DNA of 59,284 nt, from contig CAKRTC010000010.1 of assembly GCA_934402055.1 (NCBI GenBank), positions 1 through 59,284 on the forward strand. Direction: 5' to 3'. The position numbers and the translations under genes were made by a program. This DNA comes from an uncultured Lachnospiraceae bacterium. GTDB taxonomy: Bacteria; Bacillota; Clostridia; Lachnospirales; Lachnospiraceae. Of the stretch, positions 16,267-24,720 are shown piece by piece. Below the pieces are notes generated by a model. It searched no databases, was not told the origin of the DNA, and was given only the letters and a program-made list of their open reading frames with translations. Every line of letters begins with the position of its first letter. Position 1 is the stretch's first letter.

Positions 16267-17503
16267 CGACATAATACTGGATCATTTGCTCAATAAATAT
16301 GAAGCAAGCTGTCTGTATGAGGGAAAAAATCAGCGTAATCTGACTATTGCTGTCAAACTGAACAAAAATGTCATCCCGGAATATTTTGATCAGACAAAAA
16401 CAACTTACGCAATCATAGACGATCAGCTTAAAGCACTCGAACAAAATGGTTTGATACAGCTTATTTGGGGAAAACGCAATAAGCATATAATTGAACAATG
16501 CATGCTCAATGTTGAGGCAGCTGACAGAGCATATACTATCTTAGGCAGGACGCCCAAAAGGATAAAGGAACAAGGCCTTGAAGAAGTGATCGCAAAGGTG
16601 AGAGGGCTTTCGAAAGACACGCCGGGAGCCGATACTGTTGACAGCTATCTTAGATATATTGAAGAACGTCTTCACAGCGGAAAAAGTATAAAGTCTGAGC
16701 TTGATATAAATGATTTGCGAGGATTTGAAAATGTCTGCATACTGCTTAATGCCATTGAGAGCAATGAAGATGAATGCTTTTTAAGGGAGCTTTCTATTAA
16801 AACTTTCAGGGATTCCAAGATTGCAGAGAAATACATTGCTAAGGTTGTCGGTGTATTGAGAAGATTTTCAAAGACTGTGACCGGGCTTAGTACGGCTGCG
16901 GATATGAGTGATGAGGAAATTCTTGAAGAGTATGGAGTTTTTAGGAACCCTTCATGGATAATGCTTAAAGGCAGCGGGAATTTAAGTGTAGGAGACACAG
17001 ATATTAAGCTTGATAAATTCCCGCATGGAATAGGCATGGCAGGCATTGATGCTGCTGAAATAAAGTGGTGCAGAGATAATGCTCCAAAGAAGGTGCTGAC
17101 AATCGAGAATCTCACTTCATTTCATCGCTTTATAGGAAATGATACTCTTTGTGTGTATCTCGGAGGATTTGCAGACAGATATCAAAGAAGTCTGTTGAAA
17201 AATATATACGAAATATATCCGAATGCCGAGTACATTCATTTCGGAGATATAGATTGCGGAGGTTTCTATATTTGGAAAGCATTGTGTGAGGAAACGGGGA
17301 TCCCATTTAGATTGATTAAAATGGATAGTGATACATATTCGGAAAAGTATACCGAAGGAAAAGCGTTGACTGAGAATGATAGAAAAAGACTGGAAAAAAT
17401 GAAGACAGATCCTTTTTTCAGACAGCAGTGGAGTTTATTTGATATAATATTAAAGAAAGGCTTTAAGATAGAGCAGGAGTGCATTGAGTTAGCCTTGATA
17501 TGA
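16253..17503 (+). CDS. jetD: Wadjet nuclease subunit JetD (TOPRIM-like)
   Basis: This 416-residue protein fits JetD (DUF3322/DUF2220), the endonuclease that cuts DNA trapped by the JetABC motor. The C-terminal TOPRIM-like domain shows the catalytic Glu in TIENLTSF (about E285) and the D-x-D in HFGDIDCGG (about D332/D334). The N-terminal ~200 residues are helical with winged-helix character. ATG 16253 is preferred because GAGG lies about nine bases upstream; an earlier in-frame ATG at 16208 would lie deep inside jetC. No terminator was found immediately after the stop, so transcription may run into the next small gene. Confidence 0.88.
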   Translation: MKRYDDIILDHLLNKYEASCLYEGKNQRNLTIAVKLNKNVIPEYFDQTKTTYAIIDDQLKALEQNGLIQLIWGKRNKHIIEQCMLNVEAADRAYTILGRTPKRIKEQGLEEVIAKVRGLSKDTPGADTVDSYLRYIEERLHSGKSIKSELDINDLRGFENVCILLNAIESNEDECFLRELSIKTFRDSKIAEKYIAKVVGVLRRFSKTVTGLSTAADMSDEEILEEYGVFRNPSWIMLKGSGNLSVGDTDIKLDKFPHGIGMAGIDAAEIKWCRDNAPKKVLTIENLTSFHRFIGNDTLCVYLGGFADRYQRSLLKNIYEIYPNAEYIHFGDIDCGGFYIWKALCEETGIPFRLIKMDSDTYSEKYTEGKALTENDRKRLEKMKTDPFFRQQWSLFDIILKKGFKIEQECIELALI

Positions 17504-17566
17504 GAAATTGAGTGGGTTTTGGTAATGTGCATGCGCTTATGCATGTACTTACAGAAAGGGAATAAT

Positions 17567-17983
17567 ATGGATAGAAAACAGAAGGCAATCGAGCTTCACA
17601 ATAACGGAAGCAACTGTGCACAGGCAGTATTGCTTGCATTTGCGGATAAGGTAGATATTGATGAGGAGACTCTGCATAAGATATCAGAGGGCTTCGGAGC
17701 AGGTATGGGAACCATGAACGGTACCTGCGGAGCGCTCTCAGGTGCGGTAATGCTTGCGGGACTTATGAACAGTGACGGAGATGTGGAGCATCCCGCAACC
17801 AAGAGTTCGACTTACGGTATAGACCGCAAGCTGTATCTTGGCTTTGTCGAGAAATCGGGTGCATCTATTTGTCGTGAGCTTAAGGGCGTAGACACAGGTA
17901 AGGTGCTCTGTTCATGTTCAGATTGCATAAGGAATGCTGTCGATACGGTCGAGGAAGTATTGTTCAACGGCAACGCAGACTGA
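17567..17983 (+). CDS. C_GCAxxG_C_C family redox-type protein
   Basis: This 138-residue protein has the signature spacing of the C_GCAxxG_C_C family: NCAQAV near residue 18, the GTCGALSGAVMLAG glycine-rich helix, and C-terminal CSCSDCI. The four conserved Cys suggest a metal- or cluster-bound redox role, but no reaction is established. AGAAAGGGAA precedes the ATG. It starts 64 bp after jetD; co-transcription is possible, but nothing links it to defence. Its stop abuts the stop of the converging ATPase gene with no intervening base. Confidence 0.8.
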   Translation: MDRKQKAIELHNNGSNCAQAVLLAFADKVDIDEETLHKISEGFGAGMGTMNGTCGALSGAVMLAGLMNSDGDVEHPATKSSTYGIDRKLYLGFVEKSGASICRELKGVDTGKVLCSCSDCIRNAVDTVEEVLFNGNAD

Positions 17984-19330
17984 TCATATTATCCACAGCG
18001 GCAGCTTATAAATGCCGCAGGAATCAACATTAATATTGCTGCACATGCAGATAAGGGCTCCCGCGTCATGTGGGAGTCTTGCTTTATCTACAAGAGGGAA
18101 GTTCTCACAAAGCCCGGCAGCCGGTTCTTCCGCATCACTTATATTGATCGGAATGAGCCTGTCGGCTTCCTCGATAATGACATTGATCTCCTTTGCATCC
18201 TTGTTGCGATAATAATAAAGTCGGGGCTCAACACCGCCGGCAAGGAAGCTTTTTGCAAGCTCCGATACAGTATAGTTGTTAAACAGCTGTTCCGAATAAG
18301 GAGCTATTGCATTAACATCCTTTATCCCGAGCAGAAAAGCTGCGAGACCTGTGTCATAAAAATAAAGCTTTGGAGTCTTAACAAGGCGCGTAAGCTTGCC
18401 GTCGGAATACGGATACAGCATAAAAGCGATACCGAGATACTCTAACACAGCGTACAGATCCTTGGTCTGCTTTTGATTAAGACCGGTTTCCTCTGCAGTT
18501 TTGGAAATGTTAAGCATCATGCCGCACTGTTTTGCGGCAGACTTAATAAAGCTATAGAAACTCAGCGGCTCTATAGCCTCAGATATTAACCTCAGATCCT
18601 GTTCGGCAATACGTGTAAGGAGTTCGTTATATACAGCTGCCCTATCGTTGGAGTCTCCGCATACCAAAACAGGCATTGAGCCTCGGTAAATGCGCTTTGT
18701 AATGCCTCTTGCGTCAAAACTCTTGCGAGAAGCTGCACGGCGTCTGAGTTTGGATTCGTCCAAGGAGAAAGGATAGAGCCTTCCGCCGCTGATTTCGGAC
18801 TGGGTAAGCGTGTTCATGCATATACAAGGAATTTTCAGTGATCCGGTGTTGCCGGTCTGTTTGACAGAGTCTGAATCCTCACGGTGTAGGGCAGTGCTTC
18901 CGATTTTTGAATTGTTGTCCGCAGTGCCTTCTGTAAATGTGAAGTAAGCTTGGTTTACAGCCGTATCAGTGTCCGCATAGCTTTTGGCGTAATAAAATGC
19001 CGGTGTCATGGAGCTTACCAATATATAAGGACCGCGAAGCATAGCTGATGAAATAAGCTTTGCAAGCTCACTTATAAGCTCCGGAACATACTGTATGTCG
19101 TCGATAATAAGCGGAGCGCGCTTTGACAAAAGAAAGGCAGCCGCATCTTGTGCAGCCTCCGCTCTGTCGGAAAGCTCTCTAAGTGATACATAATTATATC
19201 TTGATACAGAGCTGATATTTTTAAGCAAAGTGCTTTTACCGCTCATGCGCTGTCCGTAAAGCATGATGACAGACTGTTTTGTTACTGCATCTTCTATAAT
19301 GTCTTCGAGATTTCTGTGTATATAGTTCAT
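17984..19330 (-). CDS. DUF4143-type P-loop ATPase
   Basis: This 448-residue protein resembles the AAA-14/DUF4143 ATPases: Walker A YGQRMSGKSTL near residue 30, Walker B PLIIDDIQYVP near 92 (usually D-E-I-Q), and a C-terminal DUF4143 region with KLYFYDTGLAAFLLGI and a degenerate nuclease-like YYYRNKDAKEINVII. A Ser/Thr/Asp-rich, weakly conserved insert lies at about 130-180. The role of the family is unknown, though it is frequent in anaerobes and accessory regions. The start at 19330 is set by GGAGGT four bases upstream; an in-frame ATG at 19357 lacks one. Confidence 0.8.
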   Translation of the reverse strand: MNYIHRNLEDIIEDAVTKQSVIMLYGQRMSGKSTLLKNISSVSRYNYVSLRELSDRAEAAQDAAAFLLSKRAPLIIDDIQYVPELISELAKLISSAMLRGPYILVSSMTPAFYYAKSYADTDTAVNQAYFTFTEGTADNNSKIGSTALHREDSDSVKQTGNTGSLKIPCICMNTLTQSEISGGRLYPFSLDESKLRRRAASRKSFDARGITKRIYRGSMPVLVCGDSNDRAAVYNELLTRIAEQDLRLISEAIEPLSFYSFIKSAAKQCGMMLNISKTAEETGLNQKQTKDLYAVLEYLGIAFMLYPYSDGKLTRLVKTPKLYFYDTGLAAFLLGIKDVNAIAPYSEQLFNNYTVSELAKSFLAGGVEPRLYYYRNKDAKEINVIIEEADRLIPINISDAEEPAAGLCENFPLVDKARLPHDAGALICMCSNINVDSCGIYKLPLWII

Positions 19331-19396
19331 AGCGACCTCCGTATATGAAATAATCATAGCACTGTCTCGGCTGAAATGTCCATAAAAAGAAATTTA

Positions 19397-19600
19397 GCCC
19401 GTTGGGCCTTGTCCGCATATGAAAATGATTTAAGGATATGGCGGTGAGGGGTCTGATAATCACAATTCAGCACGCATCTCGAAGTTGCGCTGCAACTCCT
19501 CGATGAAGCGTACAGAGGCCCGTTGGGCATTGCCCGCATATAGAAATGATTTGTAAATATGCCTGCAAGCAGTCTATTTACAAATCATTTCTATATGTGC
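19397..19600. repeat. intergenic repeat pair with a ~24-bp hairpin
   Basis: Two related units begin with GCCCGTTGGGC (19397 and 19518, 121 bp apart) and stay similar for about 45 bases through CCGCATAT and AAATGATTT. The second unit runs into a perfect inverted repeat: arm 19537-19559 pairs with 19575-19597 around a 15-base loop. It stands between two divergent genes, where a terminator is not expected. A MITE-like or other mobile intergenic element is the best reading. The rest of 19331-19728 shows no gene. Confidence 0.6.
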
Positions 19601-19728
19601 TGAATTTATCATTTCAAAATTCGGACTAAAGTGTTATCATAGCTCTTAATGTGCCGGCGGGCATATTGAACAATAATATAGGAAATAGCGCCGCAGTGGC
19701 GTGAAATGTCAAAACGGAGGAATTGGCT

Positions 19729-20574
19729 GTGATCATCGCAGAGACAATAAATGAAGTAAGAAAGTATGTGAAAGAGCAGAAGATGATGGGGCATACTGTA
19801 GGGCTTTGCCCGACTATGGGATATCTGCACGCAGGACATGCGAGCCTTGTAAAGGAATCGGCAAAGCGTTGTGATTATACGGTTGCTTCTGTATTCCTTA
19901 ATCCGACACAGTTTGCTCAGAATGAGGATCTTGCGGGCTATCCGCGTGATTTTGAGCGTGACTGCAGGATACTTGAGGAGAACGGTTGCGATCTTGTGTT
20001 CCATCCGAGCGTTGAGGAGATGTATCCGGAAGGATTTGCTACCTATGTAGAGATACAGTCGGAGATGCCTCGCCAGCTTTGCGGAAAGACAAGACCTACT
20101 CACTTCAGAGGAGTTTGCACAGTAGTAAATAAGCTTTTCAATATAGTGACACCGGATATGGCATTTTTCGGGGAAAAGGATGCGCAGCAGCTTGCCATTG
20201 TTAAGCAGATGGCAAGAGACTTGTCCATGGATGTTGAGGTTATCGGCTGTCCTATCGTAAGAGAGGAGGACGGACTTGCGATGTCCTCGCGTAATACTTA
20301 TCTTAATCCGGAAGAGAGAAAGGCTTCGGGCATACTTTCTGACGCGCTTGAGCTTGGTAAGAAGCTTTATAATGAGGGAAATGATGATGCCGAAGCGGTC
20401 ACAAAGGCAATGAGCGAGCTCATAGAGCAGGAACCCCTTGCACGCATAGACTATGTTTCTGCCGTAAATGCTTTCACAATGATGCCGGTAGAAAAGCTTA
20501 GCTCAGATGCTCTCTTTGCTCTGGCGGTATATATAGGAAAAACAAGACTTATAGATAATCTGCGCTTAGTTTGA
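19729..20574 (+). CDS. panC: pantothenate synthetase
   Basis: PanC condenses pantoate and beta-alanine with ATP to give pantothenate, the precursor of CoA and of the ACP prosthetic group. This 281-residue protein has the family's usual length and motifs: PTMGYLHAGH (HIGH-type nucleotide site), NPTQFA, FGEKDAQQL, and MSSRNTYL. GTG 19729 is preferred because GGAGG at 19716-19720 gives 8-base spacing; TTG at 19723 would be too close. It stands alone; panB and panD are not in the window. No clear terminator was found downstream. Confidence 0.95.
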   Translation: MIIAETINEVRKYVKEQKMMGHTVGLCPTMGYLHAGHASLVKESAKRCDYTVASVFLNPTQFAQNEDLAGYPRDFERDCRILEENGCDLVFHPSVEEMYPEGFATYVEIQSEMPRQLCGKTRPTHFRGVCTVVNKLFNIVTPDMAFFGEKDAQQLAIVKQMARDLSMDVEVIGCPIVREEDGLAMSSRNTYLNPEERKASGILSDALELGKKLYNEGNDDAEAVTKAMSELIEQEPLARIDYVSAVNAFTMMPVEKLSSDALFALAVYIGKTRLIDNLRLV

Positions 20575-20654
20575 GGCTAAGAGCAATATGGCTGTGAGCT
20601 GTTAAAAAAGCACTTGCCGAAGCAAAACTAACATCCTATGTAGAAGAACAAAGG

Positions 20655-20687
20655 ACGCAATATAGACACAATATAGACGCAATGTCG
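20655..20687 (+). repeat. three 11-bp direct repeats in the panC/TRAP gap
   Basis: ACGCAATATAG, ACACAATATAG and ACGCAATGTCG stand head to tail at 20655, 20666 and 20677. They lie about 230 bp before the likely promoter of the TRAP binding-protein gene. They could be a binding array for a regulator; nothing else is recognisable in 20575-20918, which is AT-rich and without a credible gene. Confidence 0.4.
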
Positions 20688-20918
20688 AATAAATAGGCGT
20701 GTAGAAATACATGTCCATTTTTTGTATAAAATTACTATGGAGAAAAGTGGAAAAGTGTGTTTTTACTTTATCAAAGTTCATAATCAGTTCATAATTAATT
20801 AAAAAATCAGTCAAAATTCACAAAAAGCGTCATGGGATTTATGTAATTATTCCGAAACAAAGGTAGGATGTTAAAAAACCGATAATTTTAAGGCATAAAA
20901 GCGCAAAAAATCACGCTA

Positions 20919-20947
20919 TTGTCAATGTTTTCCAATTGTGCTAATCT
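20919..20947 (+). promoter_or_regulatory. sigma-70-type promoter of the TAXI-TRAP operon
   Basis: TTGTCA (20919-20924) and TAATCT (20942-20947) are separated by 17 bases, leaving an untranslated leader of about 80 bases before the ATG at 21034. Confidence 0.45.
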
Positions 20948-21033
20948 GCAGATAAGAACGAAAGTCTTAACGACCAATTAACCCAACATAGGACTTTCTA
21001 AACAGTTCTTTAACATTTTATGGAGGGAAAGCA

Positions 21034-22143
21034 ATGAGAAAAACATTAGCTAAAGTAACAGCAGCTGTACTCGCAGCATCAATGATGCTCTCCGCATGCG
21101 GATCATCCACAACAGCAACAACAGCCGCTGCCGAGGCAGAGACAGAGGCAACTGAGGCTGCAGCAGAAGCAGAGACAGAAGCAGCTGCATCAGGCGACTC
21201 TATCGACATGAGCGGCGTAACACTGAACTTCTGGTCAGATAAGGTTGGCTCAGGTTCATACAACATGATCGTTGCAATGAGTAAGGTTCTTGAGGATAAG
21301 GGCGGATTCGCTACAGTAAACGTTGATCCTTCTTATCCGGGTGGAATGGGTGCTCCTTATATCTTCCAGGATCCGAGCGTATCGCTTTCATTCGTTAACG
21401 GTGCTCCGGCTAAGTGGGCTATGGAAGAGGGAACTCTCGGCAAGGAGCCTACAGACGGTTATGCAGCAGTAATCGGCGGACTTACAGCCGTTGCTTATAT
21501 CAACTGCGTATCTAATGATTTCCTTAATAAGTATGGTGTATCAACAATCGAGGAGATCTTCGAGAAGAAGCTTCCTCTTCGTATCGGATGCTCATCAAAG
21601 GGTTCGATGGATGCAGAGGGTGCTTACCTCCTTCTTGATTACTTCGGAGTAACCGAGGATGATCTTAAGAGCTGGGGCGGTTCTATCACCAACCAGGGCG
21701 GAGATCAGAACGCAGAGGCACTTGCTGACGGACAGATCGATTTCTACATCGACCACACATCATCAAGCTCATCAACAATGGCTCAGATCGCTTCAACCTG
21801 CGATGTTACCTTCCTTCAGTGGGGAGATGACCTTTGCAACTGGTTTGTAAATGAGAAGGGCTTCGATCTCATCACTATCCCGGCTAACAGCTTCAAGGGA
21901 CAGGATGCAGAGCTTAAGCTTCCGGGATCACCTGACTGCCTGTTCGCAAATACATCACTTGATGAGGACACAGTTTACATGATCACAAAGACACTCAGCG
22001 AGAACAGAGATGCACTCGTTAACGAGTATGCTTCACTTTCACCTTGGGATCCTGCAACAGCTTGGGAAGAGACAAAGCGCGGCGGCGTAGCTCTTCATCC
22101 GGGTGCTGAGAGATACTACAAGGAAATGGGCTACATGAACTAA
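21034..22143 (+). CDS. TAXI-family TRAP transporter binding protein
   Basis: This 369-residue lipoprotein has a signal peptide with lipobox SAC-G at Cys22, an Ala/Thr/Glu-rich linker (about 25-50), and a periplasmic-type two-lobe domain of the TAXI class (GSGSYNMIVAM, then KKLPLRIGCSSKGS). It captures an organic-acid-like ligand outside the membrane and delivers it to the fused permease encoded next. TAXI proteins bind substrates such as glutamate or other dicarboxylates; the ligand here is unknown. TGGAGGGAAA precedes the ATG. A terminator-like hairpin follows the gene, which would make the binding protein more abundant than the permease. Confidence 0.9.
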   Translation: MRKTLAKVTAAVLAASMMLSACGSSTTATTAAAEAETEATEAAAEAETEAAASGDSIDMSGVTLNFWSDKVGSGSYNMIVAMSKVLEDKGGFATVNVDPSYPGGMGAPYIFQDPSVSLSFVNGAPAKWAMEEGTLGKEPTDGYAAVIGGLTAVAYINCVSNDFLNKYGVSTIEEIFEKKLPLRIGCSSKGSMDAEGAYLLLDYFGVTEDDLKSWGGSITNQGGDQNAEALADGQIDFYIDHTSSSSSTMAQIASTCDVTFLQWGDDLCNWFVNEKGFDLITIPANSFKGQDAELKLPGSPDCLFANTSLDEDTVYMITKTLSENRDALVNEYASLSPWDPATAWEETKRGGVALHPGAERYYKEMGYMN

Positions 22144-22192
22144 TTTAAGTTCAAACAGTCTTGAGTGTAGTTAATTGAAATAAAAAACAAAC

Positions 22193-22226
22193 AATGCCGG
22201 ATGCCGCTTTCGGTGTCCGGCATTTT
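22193..22226 (+). terminator. attenuator hairpin between TAXI binding protein and permease
   Basis: Arms AATGCCGGATGCC (22193-22205) and GGTGTCCGGCATT (22212-22224) pair over 13 bp with two G-U pairs, followed by TTTT. The permease start is only about 110 bp downstream, so partial termination is likely rather than a true operon end. Confidence 0.8.
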
Positions 22227-22338
22227 GAAAATGTGACATTCCCGGAATATATCTATACTATATAAGATAGCTTTTGAACCGGACGAAGCTCACATGAAAG
22301 TTAATCGGAAAGACATTTTTAGTATCCAAGGAGTTTTT

Positions 22339-24324
22339 ATGGGATCTGAAAAGACATCAGCTGCATCTCTGGATGAGAAGGCTAAGGCTCTTGCAAACGA
22401 GCCGGACGAGGAATCCAAGATAGCAAAGATGCTTCGCACAATGCCGAAGTGGCGTTACAGCGTAATAGTAGCACTATCAATATTCTGGCTTATATTCCAG
22501 CTTTATATCAAACTTGTTAAACCTTTTGACCCATGGTTCCAGTTGCCGCTTCATATGGTACTGGCACTCGTAACAGTATTTTTGTTTAACCCGATGGCAG
22601 AGAAATACCACAATAAGCTGTGGTGGATCTATGACATCTATCTTATAGCATCGAGCCTCTTTGTTCTGTATTACTTCGTTATCAATGCAGATGCGCTCAA
22701 TTATCGCTTGTACAGCGTTGATCCGTTCACCAATCTGGATATTGCTGTTGCAGTCATGCTTTTAATAGCAATTATGGAAGCTGTACGAAGAGTTGTCAGC
22801 CTCTCACTGTTCTTTGTTATTCTGTTCTTCATGGCATATGCATGGTTCGGTCAGTTTGTACCGGGCATCTTCCATTATGACGGAATCACCTTAGACAGAT
22901 TCTGTGAGACACTTATGCTCGGTGAGAACGGTATCTTCGGATCACCGCTCGGAACATCACTTAACACCTTGTTCTATTTCCTTGTATTCGGATGCTTCTT
23001 TGCTAACTGCGGAGGCGGCGGAGTACTTATCGACTGCGGTATGAAGCTCTCGGATAAGACTGTCGGCGGTCCTGCAAAGGCAGCTGTTATTTCATCCGGA
23101 CTTATGGGAATGATCTCGGGTTCTGCGGTTGCAAACGTATCAAGTACCGGTGTATTTACAATTCCTCTTATGAAGAAGACAGGATACGCTCCGGAAGAAG
23201 CTGCATCAGTTGAGTCTGTTGCATCTACAGGCGGACAGATCATGCCTCCTATCATGGGTGCCGGTGCATTCATCATGGCAGAGATCATCGGTATACAGTA
23301 TGTGCAGATCGCCGAGGCGGCAATAATTCCTGCTATAGCATATTTCGGCTCAGCTTTCATGCTTGTACATCTTATCGCACGTAAGAAGCATATCGGTAAG
23401 GACAGCGGAGTTCATTATGAGGGTGCACCTGTTGTACCGCGTCTCTACAGACTTGTTCCTATCGTAGTGCTTGTTGTTATGATAGTAATGGGCTACTCAC
23501 TTCCGAGAGCTGCCATTTACTGTACAGTACTTGCAATCGTTGTCAGCATGATCTCTAAGGAGACACGTATGTCAGGCAAGAAGCTGCTTGATACACTTAT
23601 CGATGGTATACGTCAGTCAGCAAATATCGCCATTCCGACAGCAGCCTGCGGAATCATGATCGGTATCGTAGTAAGATCCGGTATTGCAGTTAAGATCTCC
23701 AAGCTTATCGGAAGGACAGGAAACTCAAGCCTCTTCCTTGCACTTATAATTGCAGCTATCGGATGCCTGCTCTTAGGTATGGCTCTTCCGACTGTTGCAG
23801 CTTACCTTATTGCAAATACCTTGTTCATATCGGCTATTCAGGGACTCGGTATCTCTGCACTTGTAGCTAATATGTTCATCTTCTACTTCGGAGTAGTTGC
23901 ACAGATAACACCTCCGGTTTGCCTTGCTTCTTTCACTGCCGCGGGAATAGCGGGAGCGAGCGCATGGAAAACGGGATGGAAGGCATTCTCATATGCAATC
24001 GTTGCGTTCATCGCACCGTTCATGTTCGTTTACAGACCGGCACTTCTCCTTGAGGGCACGGTTGCCGAGATCGCTACTTCGGGTATAATGCTTATGCTTG
24101 CTACCTGGTGTCTTGCCGGCGGTATCGCAGGTTATATGTACAAGACTCTTAATAAGTTTGAGCGTGTGCTCCTCCTTGTTATTGCTGTATTCTTCATACT
24201 TCCTTCGGGTATGTCCGACATCATCGGAATGGCAGCAGGACTTGTGATGGTTGTTTACTGCTTTATCAAGGGTAAGCCTGAGCGTGCCGGAGTTGCATCT
24301 GCTAAGCCTGCCTCGGAAGCTTGA
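22339..24324 (+). CDS. TAXI-TRAP fused 4TM-12TM permease
   Basis: This 661-residue membrane protein fuses the small (DctQ-like) and large (DctM-like) TRAP permease parts, as usual in TAXI systems. The N-terminal ~60 residues are cytosolic, followed by many hydrophobic helices. The DctM signature regions are seen in MGMISGSAVANVSSTGVFTI and LGMALPTVAAYLIANTLF. It drives sodium- or proton-coupled uptake of the ligand bound by the upstream lipoprotein. CAAGGAG six bases before ATG 22339 sets the start; an in-frame ATG at 22294 lacks one. A strong terminator follows at 24445. Confidence 0.92.
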   Translation: MGSEKTSAASLDEKAKALANEPDEESKIAKMLRTMPKWRYSVIVALSIFWLIFQLYIKLVKPFDPWFQLPLHMVLALVTVFLFNPMAEKYHNKLWWIYDIYLIASSLFVLYYFVINADALNYRLYSVDPFTNLDIAVAVMLLIAIMEAVRRVVSLSLFFVILFFMAYAWFGQFVPGIFHYDGITLDRFCETLMLGENGIFGSPLGTSLNTLFYFLVFGCFFANCGGGGVLIDCGMKLSDKTVGGPAKAAVISSGLMGMISGSAVANVSSTGVFTIPLMKKTGYAPEEAASVESVASTGGQIMPPIMGAGAFIMAEIIGIQYVQIAEAAIIPAIAYFGSAFMLVHLIARKKHIGKDSGVHYEGAPVVPRLYRLVPIVVLVVMIVMGYSLPRAAIYCTVLAIVVSMISKETRMSGKKLLDTLIDGIRQSANIAIPTAACGIMIGIVVRSGIAVKISKLIGRTGNSSLFLALIIAAIGCLLLGMALPTVAAYLIANTLFISAIQGLGISALVANMFIFYFGVVAQITPPVCLASFTAAGIAGASAWKTGWKAFSYAIVAFIAPFMFVYRPALLLEGTVAEIATSGIMLMLATWCLAGGIAGYMYKTLNKFERVLLLVIAVFFILPSGMSDIIGMAAGLVMVVYCFIKGKPERAGVASAKPASEA

Positions 24325-24444
24325 GCTCAGCAAAAATAAATTAAATTAAAAAGCCTATGTTCGTCATTATGTTCATTAATTCACTGTAATTTTTGGTTGA
24401 CGTGCATAAAACACAGTGATAATATCACAGTACAAAAGGCAAGG

Positions 24445-24476
24445 GCGCCGCAGTTTAGAAGACTGCGGCGCTTTTT
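24445..24476 (+). terminator. terminator of the TAXI-TRAP operon
   Basis: Arms GCGCCGCAGT (24445-24454) and ACTGCGGCGC (24462-24471) form a perfect 10-bp stem, followed by five T residues (24472-24476). Confidence 0.92.
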
Positions 24477-24720
24477 CTGTATCTTGCGTTTTTGACGCTA
24501 AGACAACGAGCCTAAGATACGCATGCCGCACATGCAAGGATACGGTTTGAAAGATAAGCGAAGCGGCAGCGTTTGGATGTGCCTTAGGCACATTCATTGT
24601 ATTATTTCTCGTCGCATGACAGACATCAGCATATCAACGGAAGCAATGGGGCTTACTTAAACTAATTGCTTGTGGATGAAATGCGCCAATAATTACTGAA
24701 ATGTTTTGGAGGATGTTTTT
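24477..24720 (+). other. leader region of the ammonium transporter gene
   Basis: No gene is seen here. Two local structures are visible: GCG/CGC within a longer GTATCTT...AAGATAC pairing (about 24479-24518), and a hairpin ATGTGCC-TTA-GGCACAT (24577-24593). The latter could be an operator or leader stem for the nitrogen-assimilation genes. No consensus promoter was convincing. Confidence 0.35.

Noticed and set aside
17998..18018. Hairpin GCGGCA/TGCCGC as a terminator between the converging genes
   Set aside because: It lies inside the 3' coding part of the minus-strand ATPase gene and has no T-run.
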